Source: Bacteroidales bacterium UBA1725
GTDB taxonomy: Bacteria > Bacteroidota > Bacteroidia > Bacteroidales > UBA932
Assembly (NCBI GenBank): GCA_002315815.1
Contig: DCIN01000055.1
Coordinates: 1-21,873, forward strand
Direction of reading: 5' to 3'
Length of the DNA: 21,873 bases
Shown: piece after piece, positions 1 through 8,190 of the stretch
Layout: the number at the start of each line of letters is the position of its first letter
Numbering within the stretch: the stretch's first letter is position 1
Translations under genes and position numbers: made by a program
The notes under the pieces: generated by a model
What the model saw: the letters and a program-made list of their open reading frames with translations, nothing else
Database searches by the model: none
What the model was told of the DNA's origin: nothing

Positions 1-1
1 T

Positions 2-640
2 TTCAATAAATTAAATAGGGGGGGGCAAAATGAGGTAGAATGGAAGAAGTTGGGAGAGGTGGCAGATTTGCTGTCTGGCTTTCCTTTTGACAGCACTCAA
101 TTCACAGATTGTGGCATTAGATTGATGAGAGGTGTCAATATTAAGAGAGGACTGCTGTGCTTTAATGATACTGATGACAGATACTGGAAAAGTGTTGAGG
201 GGTTGGAGAAATACATTGTTAATGAGAATGATATTGTAATCTCTATGGATGGTTCATTGGTGGGTAAAAGTTTTGGTATGGTCAAGAAAGAGAACCTTCC
301 TCTATTACTTGTTCAGAGAGTTGCAAGAATTAGAACATCTGGCTGCAACACCAATTTCATATACCACTGCATTAAGAATTGGTTCCCTGAATATGTTGAA
401 AAAAAGAAAACACAAGGAGCCATTCCTCATATTAGTATGAAGGACATTGCAAACTTCTCCATTCCCATTCCTTCTTTGGAAGAACAAGAGAGAATTGCAT
501 CCATTCTTGACAGATTTGACACCTTAACCAATGACCTTGCAGCAGGTCTCCCGGCAGAGATTGAGAAAAGGAGACAACAATATGAATATTACAGAGATAA
601 GTTACTGACCTTCAAAAGATATGGAAGTAGACAAAACTAA
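2..640 (+). CDS. hsdS: Type I restriction-modification specificity subunit, C-terminal part (open at window edge)
   Basis: Specificity (S) subunit of a type I restriction-modification system; it selects the DNA target for the HsdM/HsdR complex. The open frame has no stop back to base 2 and reads through the G tract, so the gene continues to the left and the TTG at 50 is not the real start. The visible part is one target-recognition half: the entry EVEWKKLGEVADLLSG is typical of the start of an S-subunit TRD, and the end has IPIPSLEEQERIASILDRFD followed by a helix with EKRRQQYEYYRDKLLTF, the conserved C-terminal spacer of S proteins. The stop TAA is at 638-640. hsdR lies downstream on the same strand; hsdM is presumably to the left, outside the window. 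The G8 tract at 18-25 sits just before this TRD. Confidence 0.93.
   Translation, partial: FNKLNRGGQNEVEWKKLGEVADLLSGFPFDSTQFTDCGIRLMRGVNIKRGLLCFNDTDDRYWKSVEGLEKYIVNENDIVISMDGSLVGKSFGMVKKENLPLLLVQRVARIRTSGCNTNFIYHCIKNWFPEYVEKKKTQGAIPHISMKDIANFSIPIPSLEEQERIASILDRFDTLTNDLAAGLPAEIEKRRQQYEYYRDKLLTFKRYGSRQN
18..25 (+). repeat. Poly-G tract (8 G) inside hsdS
   Basis: Eight consecutive G residues within the hsdS reading frame, encoding part of Arg-Gly-Gly just before the second TRD. In the present length the frame is open on both sides. With 7 G the frame reaches TAG five codons after the tract region, and with 9 G it reaches TGA within a few codons, so a one-base slip would truncate HsdS after its first half. 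Confidence 0.85.
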
Positions 641-674
641 CGGAAGCCACCTGCGGCAAAACAGATGGCTTCCG
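641..674 (-). terminator. Probable intrinsic terminator of the minus-strand small gene
   Basis: Perfect 9-bp inverted repeat CGGAAGCCA / TGGCTTCCG (641-649 and 666-674) with a 16-nt loop. Read on the minus strand it is followed by the T-rich stretch TTAGTTTTGT; on the plus strand it is followed by GACGGATGG, which has no T run. It therefore fits best as the terminator of the minus-strand gene ending at 702. It begins one base after the hsdS stop. Confidence 0.55.
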
Positions 675-701
675 GACGGATGGAATTGGAGTGCTACTCA
701 A

Positions 702-851
702 TTACCGTTTCCGATAGTGAGCTTTAACATAAGTTTTTCTGCCATTAATCACTCGGAAATGACCTCTGACAAGAATGGCTTTGTGGGACTCCTCCTCGCA
801 GACTACTGTAAGGCGCTTCCCAGTGCTTGTAATAGAGAAATTTATTTTCAT
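702..851 (-). CDS. Small basic protein of unknown function (49 aa) in the hsdS-hsdR gap
   Basis: Not recognised with confidence. From the ATG at 851-849 the product is 49 residues and starts MKINFSITSTGKRLTVV. Its C-terminal half is strongly basic and aromatic (GHFRVINGRKTYVKAHYRKR), a pattern resembling short RGH(Y/F)R..NGK..YVK.H basic segments in Bacteroidales accessory proteins; this is a resemblance only. An in-frame ATG at 911 would add 20 residues, but it lies just inside the end of the upstream hairpin unit and the extra segment looks unrelated, so 851 is preferred. No Shine-Dalgarno is present, as is usual in Bacteroidota. A promoter (1016-1045), a strong terminator hairpin (915-956) and a 3' terminator (641-674) all point in the same direction and support a real transcription unit. 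It is antisense to the hsdS-hsdR intergenic transcript. It could be a regulator, a small toxin or a decayed domain. Confidence 0.45.
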   Translation of the reverse strand: MKINFSITSTGKRLTVVCEEESHKAILVRGHFRVINGRKTYVKAHYRKR

Positions 852-973
852 AATATAAATGTTTGACAAAGTGGAAGCAAGGAGCGGCTTTAATAGTTCA
901 TCATCCGCCAAGTGTCAAAAAAACAGAGTACCTATTTAAAAAAATAAATACTCTGTTAAAACAAGCACTGGGA
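818..973. repeat. 13-bp perfect inverted repeat spanning the small gene start and its leader
   Basis: TCCCAGTGCTTGT at 818-830 and its exact reverse complement ACAAGCACTGGGA at 961-973. On the minus strand the 961-973 copy lies in the leader or small RNA, and the 818-830 copy lies in codons 8-12 of the small gene, so the two RNA segments can base-pair. On a plus-strand hsdS-hsdR read-through transcript the same arms would close a hairpin of about 156 nt. Confidence 0.7.
915..956 (-). terminator. Strong intrinsic terminator or attenuator upstream of the small gene
   Basis: Stem AACAGAGTA (921-929) / TACTCTGTT (948-956), with a second inner stem TATTT (932-936) / AAATA (941-945) and an AAAA loop. 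Read on the minus strand it is followed at once by seven T (from the A run at 916-922). There is no T run on the plus-strand side. It lies between the minus-strand promoter and the small gene at 851, so it either ends a separate small RNA or attenuates expression of the gene. Confidence 0.75.
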
Positions 974-1009
974 GTCTTGCCACCTCCTCAATACTGAAAA
1001 TAAAAATCT
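915..1009 (-). ncRNA. Candidate small RNA or attenuated leader (about 90-95 nt)
   Basis: Inferred transcript between the minus-strand promoter (-7 box at 1023-1016, so a start near 1005-1009) and the terminator ending near 915. It contains GAGGAGGTGGC and TCCCAGTGCTTGT; the second is perfectly complementary to codons 8-12 of the small gene encoded next on the same strand. A GTG-initiated 15-codon reading frame beginning at the GTGGCA in this segment would end inside the terminator loop, so a leader-peptide attenuator is an alternative to a trans-acting RNA. No match to a known RNA family was recognised. Confidence 0.45.
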
Positions 1010-1015
1010 CTGATG

Positions 1016-1045
1016 CAAAAGTAATGATATTTTTTCACATCGCAA
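1016..1045 (-). promoter_or_regulatory. Bacteroidota-type promoter pointing left from just upstream of hsdR
   Basis: On the minus strand TACTTTTG (1023-1016) matches the Bacteroidetes -7 consensus TAnnTTTG exactly, and TTG (1045-1043) lies 19 bp upstream, at the expected -33 spacing. It drives transcription away from hsdR, across the candidate small RNA and toward the small gene at 851. Confidence 0.65.
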
Positions 1046-1061
1046 CAAGCAAACAGATAAT

Positions 1062-4000
1062 ATGTCCCAATACAATATCATAGCTGAAAGTTCAGAATAC
1101 ACTGTGGTCTCAGAGTATGAGCATACAGTGGGTACTTCTGACGCATACCAGAGTGAGGCAGATCTTGAAAAAGAGTTCATCCACTTTCTGGGAGAGCAGG
1201 GGTATGAGTACCTGAACATCCATACAGAGGCAGACCTTGTTTCCAATCTGAGAAGACAGCTGGAAAAACTCAACTCATACACCTTCACAGAGGGTGAGTG
1301 GGAGCACTTCTTCAATGAGAATCTGGCAAACAAGAATGATGATATTGCAGCAAAGACAACAAAGATACAGGAGGACTACATACAGGTTCTCAAAAGGGAT
1401 ACAGGAGAGAGTCAGAACATATACCTGATAGACAAGAACAATATCCACAACAACAGCTGTCAGGTCATAAACCAGTATGTCGGGACTCTTGGCAGTTATG
1501 ACACCAGATATGACGTCACCATCCTTGTCAATGGACTTCCCCTTGTGCATATAGAACTCAAAAGAAGGGGTGTGGGGCTCAAAGAGGCATTCAACCAAAT
1601 CAACAGATACCAAAGGGACAGTTTCTGGGCAGGTTGTGGTCTGTATGAGTATGTGCAGATATTTGTCATCTCCAATGGCACCAACACCAAGTACTACTCC
1701 AACTCCACCAGATTCAACCACATCAAAGAACAGGAACTTGGTGGCAGGAACAGGTCCAGAAAGACCAGCAACTCCTTTGAGTTCTCATCCTTCTGGGCAG
1801 ATTCCAACAACAAGACCATCACTGACCTGCTGGACTTCACAAAGACTTTCTTTTCAAAGCATACGCTGCTGAATATTCTCACCAGATACTGTGTCTTCAC
1901 CTCAGAGAAGATGCTGATGGTGATGAGGCCATACCAGATAGCAGCAACAGAGAGAATCATCCAGAGAATCAATGTAGCCAACAACTACAAACAGTATGGT
2001 TCAATCAAGGGAGGAGGTTACATCTGGCACACCACAGGTTCGGGAAAGACCCTCACTTCCTTCAAGACTGCACAGCTCTCATCCAGACTTCCATACATAG
2101 ACAAGGTGCTCTTTGTGGTGGACAGGAAAGACCTTGACTATCAGACTATGAAGGAGTACAACAGGTTTGAGGAGGGTGCGGCGGATGGAAACACCTCCAC
2201 ATCAGTACTCCAAAGACAACTGGAAAACAAGGACGAGAAAGGAAACAATCACGATTACAGAATCGTTGTCACCACCATCCAGAAACTCTCAATATTTGTC
2301 CGGAAGAACAAGAATCACGCGGTCTTCCAACAGAGGGTGGTCATCATCTTTGATGAGTGTCACAGAAGCAACTTTGGAGAGATGCATACTGCAATCACCA
2401 GAAACTTCAAGAAATACAATCTCTTCGGATTCACAGGTACTCCAATCTTTGCACAGAATGCAGGTACAGGTGGAAAACTTCACTTGAAGACCACCCGGCA
2501 GGCATTTGGCGACAAGCTCCACAGCTACACCATTGTGGATGCAATCAATGATGAGAATGTACTTCCCTTCAGAATTGATTGTGTCAACACCATCAGGGAG
2601 AGAGATGGCATCCTGGACAAACAGATATCGGCAATTGACAGGGAGAAGGCGATGGCATCACCCCAGAGGGTGTCCCAGGTGGTGAAATACATCCTTGATC
2701 ACTTTGACCAGAAGACCAAGAGAAGTTCATTTTACTCTTTCAGGGTACTGGATGACATACACAAGGTGGCATCTGCAAAGAAAGGGGCAGAGGTTTCCGA
2801 GCACAGGACAGAACAGAAGTTGTATGGTTTCAATGCGATGTTTGCAGTAGCATCCATCCCGATGGCAAAGGCATACTACATTGAATTCAAGAGACAGCAG
2901 TCGTCTCTACCGGAAGCAGAGAGATTGAAGATTGCAACCATTTTCAGTTATGGGGTAAATGAGGAGGAAACAGACGGCATCCTGCCGGAAGAGAATCCGG
3001 AAAGCACCACAGGGCTTGACCAGCAGTCAAGGGACTTCCTTGAAGGAGCGATCATGGACTACAACCATTTGTTCTCAACCAACTATGACACATCTTCAGA
3101 CAAGTTTCAGAACTACTATAAGGATGTCTCGCTCAGGGTGAAGAACAAGCAGGTGGATATTCTGATTGTGGTGGGTATGTTCCTGACTGGTTTTGATGCA
3201 ACCACACTGAACACCCTGTTTGTAGACAAGAACCTCAAGCAGCACGGACTGATTCAGGCATTCTCCAGAACCAACAGAATCCTGAACTCTGCAAAGGCCT
3301 TTGGTAACATAGTTTGTTTCAGAGACTTGCAACAGGAGACAGATGATGCAATCGCCCTCTTCGGGGACAAGGATGCAAGTTCCATCGTCATACTCAAGGA
3401 CTTCCTGTCATACTACAATGGTTATGACACAGAGAAGGGCAAGCACTGTTATGGTTACAAGGAACTGGTGGAGCAACTCCTGAATGAATTTCCGGAAGGA
3501 CAAGCGATATCGGGTGAAGAAGCTGAGAGGAGGTTCATCGGACTCTATGGAAGCCTTCTGAAATCCATCAACATACTTTCCACCTTTGACCAGTTTGAGG
3601 GGCAGGAAATCCTCACAGACAGGCAAATCCAGAACTTCCAGAGCAACTACCTTGACCTCCGGGAAAAATGGAGAAGGAGAAAATCCGGTGACAAGGAGGA
3701 TATAAATGATGATCTTGTATTTGAGACAGAGCTTATCAGACAGGTTGAAATCAATATGGACTACATCCTTCTTCTTGTTCAGAAATACCACGACACCAAC
3801 TGCACCAACAAGGAGATTCTGGTCAGCATCACCAAGGCAATTGGTTCCAGTATGCAGCTCAGAAGTAAGAAGGAACTCATTGAGTCATTCATAAGCAGTG
3901 TCAGTGCAAGTGCTGATATGGATCAGAGCTGGAGAGATTATGTTCGGGAACAGAAGGCGGAGGACCTGAAAGAACTCATTGAGAGTGAGAACCTGAAACC

Positions 4001-4181
4001 CGAAGAAACCGTCAGGTTCATTGAGAGCAGTTTCAGGGACGGTCAGGTCAGAACCACAGGCACAGACATAGACAAGATTCTTCCACCTATGTCAAGATTT
4101 GATGGAGGGAGCAGACAGGAGAAGAAAAATTCTGTAATTGAGAAAATACAGAGCTTCTTTGAAAGATATTTTGGATTATGA
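1062..4181 (+). CDS. hsdR: Type I restriction endonuclease/translocase subunit R
   Basis: Motor and nuclease subunit of the type I restriction complex; it translocates DNA with ATP and cuts unmodified DNA. At 1039 residues it has the usual full length. The N-terminal PD-(D/E)xK nuclease shows D151 (RYDVTILVNG), E165-x-K167 (HIELKRRG) and the QxxxY motif at 179-183. The SF2 helicase core follows: Walker A TTGSGKT at 324-330, DECHRS at 431-436, GFTGTP near 456-461, GMFLTGFDA near 705 and QAFSRTNRI near 730. The C-terminal 250 residues are helical, as in HsdR complex-binding domains. All motifs look intact. The ATG at 1062 lies 421 bp after hsdS; no clear plus-strand TAnnTTTG box was seen, so it may be read through from hsdS or have a weak own promoter (a TATTTTTT near 1029 is a poor candidate). 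Confidence 0.96.
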   Translation: MSQYNIIAESSEYTVVSEYEHTVGTSDAYQSEADLEKEFIHFLGEQGYEYLNIHTEADLVSNLRRQLEKLNSYTFTEGEWEHFFNENLANKNDDIAAKTTKIQEDYIQVLKRDTGESQNIYLIDKNNIHNNSCQVINQYVGTLGSYDTRYDVTILVNGLPLVHIELKRRGVGLKEAFNQINRYQRDSFWAGCGLYEYVQIFVISNGTNTKYYSNSTRFNHIKEQELGGRNRSRKTSNSFEFSSFWADSNNKTITDLLDFTKTFFSKHTLLNILTRYCVFTSEKMLMVMRPYQIAATERIIQRINVANNYKQYGSIKGGGYIWHTTGSGKTLTSFKTAQLSSRLPYIDKVLFVVDRKDLDYQTMKEYNRFEEGAADGNTSTSVLQRQLENKDEKGNNHDYRIVVTTIQKLSIFVRKNKNHAVFQQRVVIIFDECHRSNFGEMHTAITRNFKKYNLFGFTGTPIFAQNAGTGGKLHLKTTRQAFGDKLHSYTIVDAINDENVLPFRIDCVNTIRERDGILDKQISAIDREKAMASPQRVSQVVKYILDHFDQKTKRSSFYSFRVLDDIHKVASAKKGAEVSEHRTEQKLYGFNAMFAVASIPMAKAYYIEFKRQQSSLPEAERLKIATIFSYGVNEEETDGILPEENPESTTGLDQQSRDFLEGAIMDYNHLFSTNYDTSSDKFQNYYKDVSLRVKNKQVDILIVVGMFLTGFDATTLNTLFVDKNLKQHGLIQAFSRTNRILNSAKAFGNIVCFRDLQQETDDAIALFGDKDASSIVILKDFLSYYNGYDTEKGKHCYGYKELVEQLLNEFPEGQAISGEEAERRFIGLYGSLLKSINILSTFDQFEGQEILTDRQIQNFQSNYLDLREKWRRRKSGDKEDINDDLVFETELIRQVEINMDYILLLVQKYHDTNCTNKEILVSITKAIGSSMQLRSKKELIESFISSVSASADMDQSWRDYVREQKAEDLKELIESENLKPEETVRFIESSFRDGQVRTTGTDIDKILPPMSRFDGGSRQEKKNSVIEKIQSFFERYFGL

Positions 4182-4262
4182 GAGAGATATTCCGGATGAT
4201 AAGACTGCGTTAGTTATTAACAAATCGTGTCGTTTTCCGTCTATTTAGTAAAACGATGCAAA

Positions 4263-4811
4263 ATGGAGTTAAGTGAGTTTTCTGAAATATATCTGCCGCT
4301 GTCTCAGCCCCTTTACAGGGTGGCGCTCTATTTCCTAGAGAATGAGGATGATGCTTGCGATGTAGTTCAGGATCTTTATCTTAAGATATGGAATGCCCGT
4401 GATACTCTGGACTTTATCCACAATCCCAGGGCATATTGCATCACAATGGTCAGAAATCTATGTCTGGACAGGATTCGTATGGCGGGAAGAATTGGAGAAA
4501 CGCATAAAGCGGGGAAAATCACCGAACAGCATCCGCCTGATTGCTTATCCTCAGGTGATGACCCCCAAGGTCTTTTGGAAAACAAGGAAACACTGCAGCA
4601 GATTATCAACGCCATTCAACATCTTCCTGATAAACATAGGACAGTGCTCCGGATGAAAATATTTGAACCTGTTTCCCATCCTCAAGAAGAAGATTTTCTC
4701 GGCACTGCGTGGACTATGGTTATGGATTTGACCAATCCTTCGGTGACCTATTATTCCCGACGACACTTCGACAACCCATCCTCTTTTCAGTTGGATTGCA
4801 GAAATGAATAA
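4263..4811 (+). pseudogene. ECF sigma-70 factor truncated in region 4 and fused to a foreign C-terminus
   Basis: The first part is a Bacteroidales-type ECF sigma factor. It starts MELSEFSEIYLPLSQPLYRV; an in-frame GTG at 4227 is possible but adds an unlikely leader. Region 2 follows (ENEDDACDVVQDLYLKIW, then NPRAYCITMVRNLCLDRIR), then a linker, then the start of region 4 (LQQIINAIQHLPDKHRTVLRMKIFE). At that point the expected helix-turn-helix, which should recognise the -35 DNA, is missing. The remaining roughly 45 residues (DFLGTAWTMVMDLTNPSVTYY..., ending FDNPSSFQLDCRNE) do not belong to a sigma factor. They weakly resemble the C-terminal strands of choloylglycine-hydrolase/C45-type Ntn hydrolases, which suggests a deletion that joined two genes. 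The product is unlikely to work as a sigma factor, although a dominant-negative core-binding role cannot be excluded. No partner anti-sigma or SusC/D genes lie nearby. Confidence 0.75.
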
Positions 4812-4853
4812 ATTCGAGTTTATTTCGCCAGTAGTTCGCTTTTGATGTATTCC

Positions 4854-4880
4854 GGGAACGTTTTCTGCGTTTTTATTCCC
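4854..4880. repeat. 27-bp hairpin repeat, copy 1
   Basis: GGGAACGTTTTCTGCG... ending ATTCCC. The ends GGGAA and TTCCC can pair around a T-rich loop. It differs from copy 2 (4905-4931) at one base and lies 51 bp upstream of it. It looks like a REP-type palindromic unit rather than a classical terminator. Confidence 0.7.
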
Positions 4881-4904
4881 ATTTGCTCATTTTTGCTCCA
4901 TTTT

Positions 4905-4931
4905 GGGAACGTTTTCTGCGTTTTTGTTCCC
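4905..4931. repeat. 27-bp hairpin repeat, copy 2
   Basis: GGGAACGTTTTCTGCG... ending GTTCCC, with a full 6-bp GGGAAC/GTTCCC stem. The spacer between the copies also carries the short repeat TTTGCTC twice. The rest of 4932-5035 shows no gene; with the two repeats it makes up most of the stretch between the broken sigma gene and gapA. Confidence 0.7.
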
Positions 4932-5035
4932 GATTGACAGAGATCGGAATCGACGGCGGTCGCCTATGCCGGATACACCCTGTTATCCAGACTCAATGAC
5001 AAACTTCCGTGTATATTTTTGGGTAGGTAAATCAG

Positions 5036-5071
5036 AAGAAGAGGAAGGCCTTGATTGGTCTTCCTCTTCTT
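5036..5071. terminator. Hairpin downstream of gapA, probable terminator
   Basis: 15-bp arms AAGAAGAGGAAGGCC (5036-5050) and GGTCTTCCTCTTCTT (5057-5071) around a 6-nt loop, with a single mismatch or wobble. It lies 43 bp beyond the gapA stop on the minus strand. There is no long U tract on either side, so the assignment as a terminator rests on position and stem strength. Confidence 0.55.
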
Positions 5072-5114
5072 GAATATATTTCCTTCTGTATATATATCTT
5101 CGGGAATTGTCTGA

Positions 5115-6166
<1,052 letters not shown>

Positions 6167-6204
6167 GGCCCGCAAATTTATCAAAAATAATGGTTAAAAT
6201 CAAT

Positions 6205-6212
6205 TATCTTTG
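6205..6212 (+). promoter_or_regulatory. -7 box of the surE-lpxB promoter
   Basis: TATCTTTG matches TAnnTTTG exactly and ends 14 bp before the first possible start codon of surE, so the leader would be under about 10 nt. A clear -33 TTTG at normal spacing was not found. The box lies in the 113-bp divergent gap shared with gapA. Confidence 0.55.
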
Positions 6213-6226
6213 CGCAAATATTTGAA

Positions 6227-7075
6227 ATGATGAAGATACTGCTTACAAACGACGACGGATATACCGCGAAAGGACTTGCTGAACTTGTTGCAATGATGAA
6301 GCCCTATGGGGAAATCACCGTAGTGGCCCCGAAATTCCATCAGTCCGGTATGAGTATGGCTGTCGGACTGGGATACAAGCCCATAGCAGTGAAACATCTG
6401 GGAGAAACTGAAGGCGAATCCTGGTGGTATCTTGACGACACTCCTGCAAGTTGCGTAAAGTACGCAGTGGACAATATCTTCACCGACAGAAGGCCTGATG
6501 TTGTGATAAGCGGAATCAACCACGGTGCGAACACAGGATCTGCGGCTCTGTATTCAGCCACTCTTGGAGGGGCTCAGGAAGCTGCTATGGCCGGTATCCT
6601 TTCCATAGGTCTATCGCTGGATGATTTCTCGGACAATCCGGATTTCACCGTGGTCCGTCGATTCTTCCCGCAGATTTTCGAGAAACTGCTCCAGAACCGG
6701 TGCAATGATTTCGGTGTGTATTACAATATCAATATTCCTTCATCTTGTCCGGAAGAAATCAGGGGAGTGCGTGTATGTCATCAAGGTATACTCCACTGGG
6801 AAAATGAATTCCAGCCATACGAGAATGATATATTCGACAGGAAGGGAATCCGGCCCATCGACAGGGGCATCAGGTTCTTTCCTGAGGTGGAGGACGGGGA
6901 GAAAGTTTATATGATGGTAGGTGACGTTGTGGACGATGTAAGGAACTTGCCTGCAGCTGATCACAGGAGGGTGTCCGAGGGCTTCATAAGCATAGTGGCC
7001 CACAATCTTGACACCACCGATTACCGTGAGATTGCCAGACTTGACGAACTTGGATTCAACACCGACTTCCGATGA
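6227..7075 (+). CDS. surE: 5'/3'-nucleotidase SurE
   Basis: Metal-dependent survival-protein-E phosphatase acting on nucleoside monophosphates. The N-terminal KILLTNDDGYTAKG holds the paired aspartates of the metal site; VVAPKFHQSGMSMAV supplies the serine region and PDVVISGINHGANTG the conserved asparagine motif. At 282 residues it is slightly longer than many SurE proteins, which is usual in Bacteroidota. Two adjacent ATG codons (6227 and 6230) are possible; the second gives the family-typical MKILLTNDDG. The 3' end overlaps lpxB by 4 bp (ATGA), so the two are probably translated as a coupled pair from the promoter at 6205. Confidence 0.96.
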   Translation: MMKILLTNDDGYTAKGLAELVAMMKPYGEITVVAPKFHQSGMSMAVGLGYKPIAVKHLGETEGESWWYLDDTPASCVKYAVDNIFTDRRPDVVISGINHGANTGSAALYSATLGGAQEAAMAGILSIGLSLDDFSDNPDFTVVRRFFPQIFEKLLQNRCNDFGVYYNINIPSSCPEEIRGVRVCHQGILHWENEFQPYENDIFDRKGIRPIDRGIRFFPEVEDGEKVYMMVGDVVDDVRNLPAADHRRVSEGFISIVAHNLDTTDYREIARLDELGFNTDFR

Positions 7076-8187
7076 GGTACTACATAATTGCAGGCGAGGC
7101 TTCGGGTGATCTTCACGGAAGCAATCTGATGAAAGGACTGAAGTCCAAGGATGCAGAGGCTGTATTCCGCTTCTGGGGGGGTGACCTGATGGCCGCTCAG
7201 TCTCGTCCGGAAGATTTGGTCCGTCATTACAAGGCCGCTGCCGTAATGGGCTTCAGCGATGTGCTGGCCAAGGCCGGCAGGATTCTTTCCAATCTTGATT
7301 TCTGCAGGAAAGATATTCTTCAATGGCAACCGGATGCGGTGATACTCATCGATTATCCCGGATTCAATATGAGAGTGGCCCGCTTCTGTCACAAGGAACA
7401 CATAAGGGTGTTCTACTACATCGCGCCCAAGACCTGGGCCTCGCGTGAAGGAAGAAACCGTAAGATCAAGGCCTGGGTGGACAAACTGTTCATTGTATTT
7501 CCCTTTGAGATTCCTTATTTTTCGAGTCGCTCAGTGCCTTTCGTTTACAAGGGCAACCCTCTGCTGGACGCTGTAGATGCTCACGAATTCTCACGCCCTT
7601 GCGATACTCCCTACATAGCCCTTCTGGCCGGATCCCGCAAAGGGGAGATATCCAGGATGATGCCGGTTTGTATGGAGGCCGCTGACAGGCTCGGGCTAAA
7701 GGTCATTATTGCCGGTGCACCGTCGCGCAGCTCAAGCGACTACCTTCCATACATAGGTGAGAGGAAAAATGTGGAGGTGGTTTTCGGGCGCACGTATGAC
7801 ATTCTCAAATATGCGGACGCAGCCGTCATCAACTCGGGGACTGCATCTCTGGAGGCGGCGCTCATAGGCACGCCACAAGTGGTCTGCTGGAGCACTAACC
7901 GTCTTACTTACTTGATAGCCAAATATATACTTAGGGTGATGGACCACGTGAAGTTCATTTCTCTGGGGAATCTGTGTCTGGGTAGGGAAGTGTTCAGGGA
8001 GTTTGTCCAGGACGATTTCAATCCGGACAATGTGGTGTCGGAAGTCCGGCGTCTGCTGGAAGATGTGGAATACCGTGGCAGGATGCTGGAAGGCTATAAA
8101 GAAATACGCCGCAGCCTCGGGGGCGGCGGCGCATCTGAAGCAATTGCCGGTGCGATGATTTCAGAGATTCAGATTCAGGACAACTGA
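7072..8187 (+). CDS. lpxB: Lipid-A-disaccharide synthase
   Basis: GT19 glycosyltransferase that joins UDP-2,3-diacylglucosamine and lipid X to make the lipid A disaccharide at the inner face of the cytoplasmic membrane. The N-terminal YYIIAGEASGDLHGSNL is the LpxB hallmark. Further family motifs are IDYPGFNMRVAR, YYIAPKTWASREGR, VYKGNPLLD, LLAGSRKGEI and NSGTASLEAALIGTPQVV near the donor site. At 371 residues the length is standard. It overlaps surE by 4 bp. Its stop lies only 3 bp from the stop of the convergent pssA, with no hairpin between, so the two transcripts must overlap at their 3' ends. Confidence 0.97.
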   Translation: MRYYIIAGEASGDLHGSNLMKGLKSKDAEAVFRFWGGDLMAAQSRPEDLVRHYKAAAVMGFSDVLAKAGRILSNLDFCRKDILQWQPDAVILIDYPGFNMRVARFCHKEHIRVFYYIAPKTWASREGRNRKIKAWVDKLFIVFPFEIPYFSSRSVPFVYKGNPLLDAVDAHEFSRPCDTPYIALLAGSRKGEISRMMPVCMEAADRLGLKVIIAGAPSRSSSDYLPYIGERKNVEVVFGRTYDILKYADAAVINSGTASLEAALIGTPQVVCWSTNRLTYLIAKYILRVMDHVKFISLGNLCLGREVFREFVQDDFNPDNVVSEVRRLLEDVEYRGRMLEGYKEIRRSLGGGGASEAIAGAMISEIQIQDN

Positions 8188-8190
8188 TAC

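Noticed and set aside
18..25. Poly-G as sequencing error
   Set aside because: The frame is open on both sides at 8 G, and both alternative upstream frames have stops within the first 14 bases, so the present length is consistent with coding; an assembly error cannot be fully excluded without reads.
621..866. 81-codon plus-strand frame after hsdS
   Set aside because: It overlaps the end of hsdS, has no protein-like pattern and runs antisense to the better supported minus-strand small gene.
4227..4262. GTG start extending the sigma factor by 12 residues
   Set aside because: The extra residues (MSFSVYLVKRCK) do not match the family; the ATG at 4263 gives the typical ECF start.
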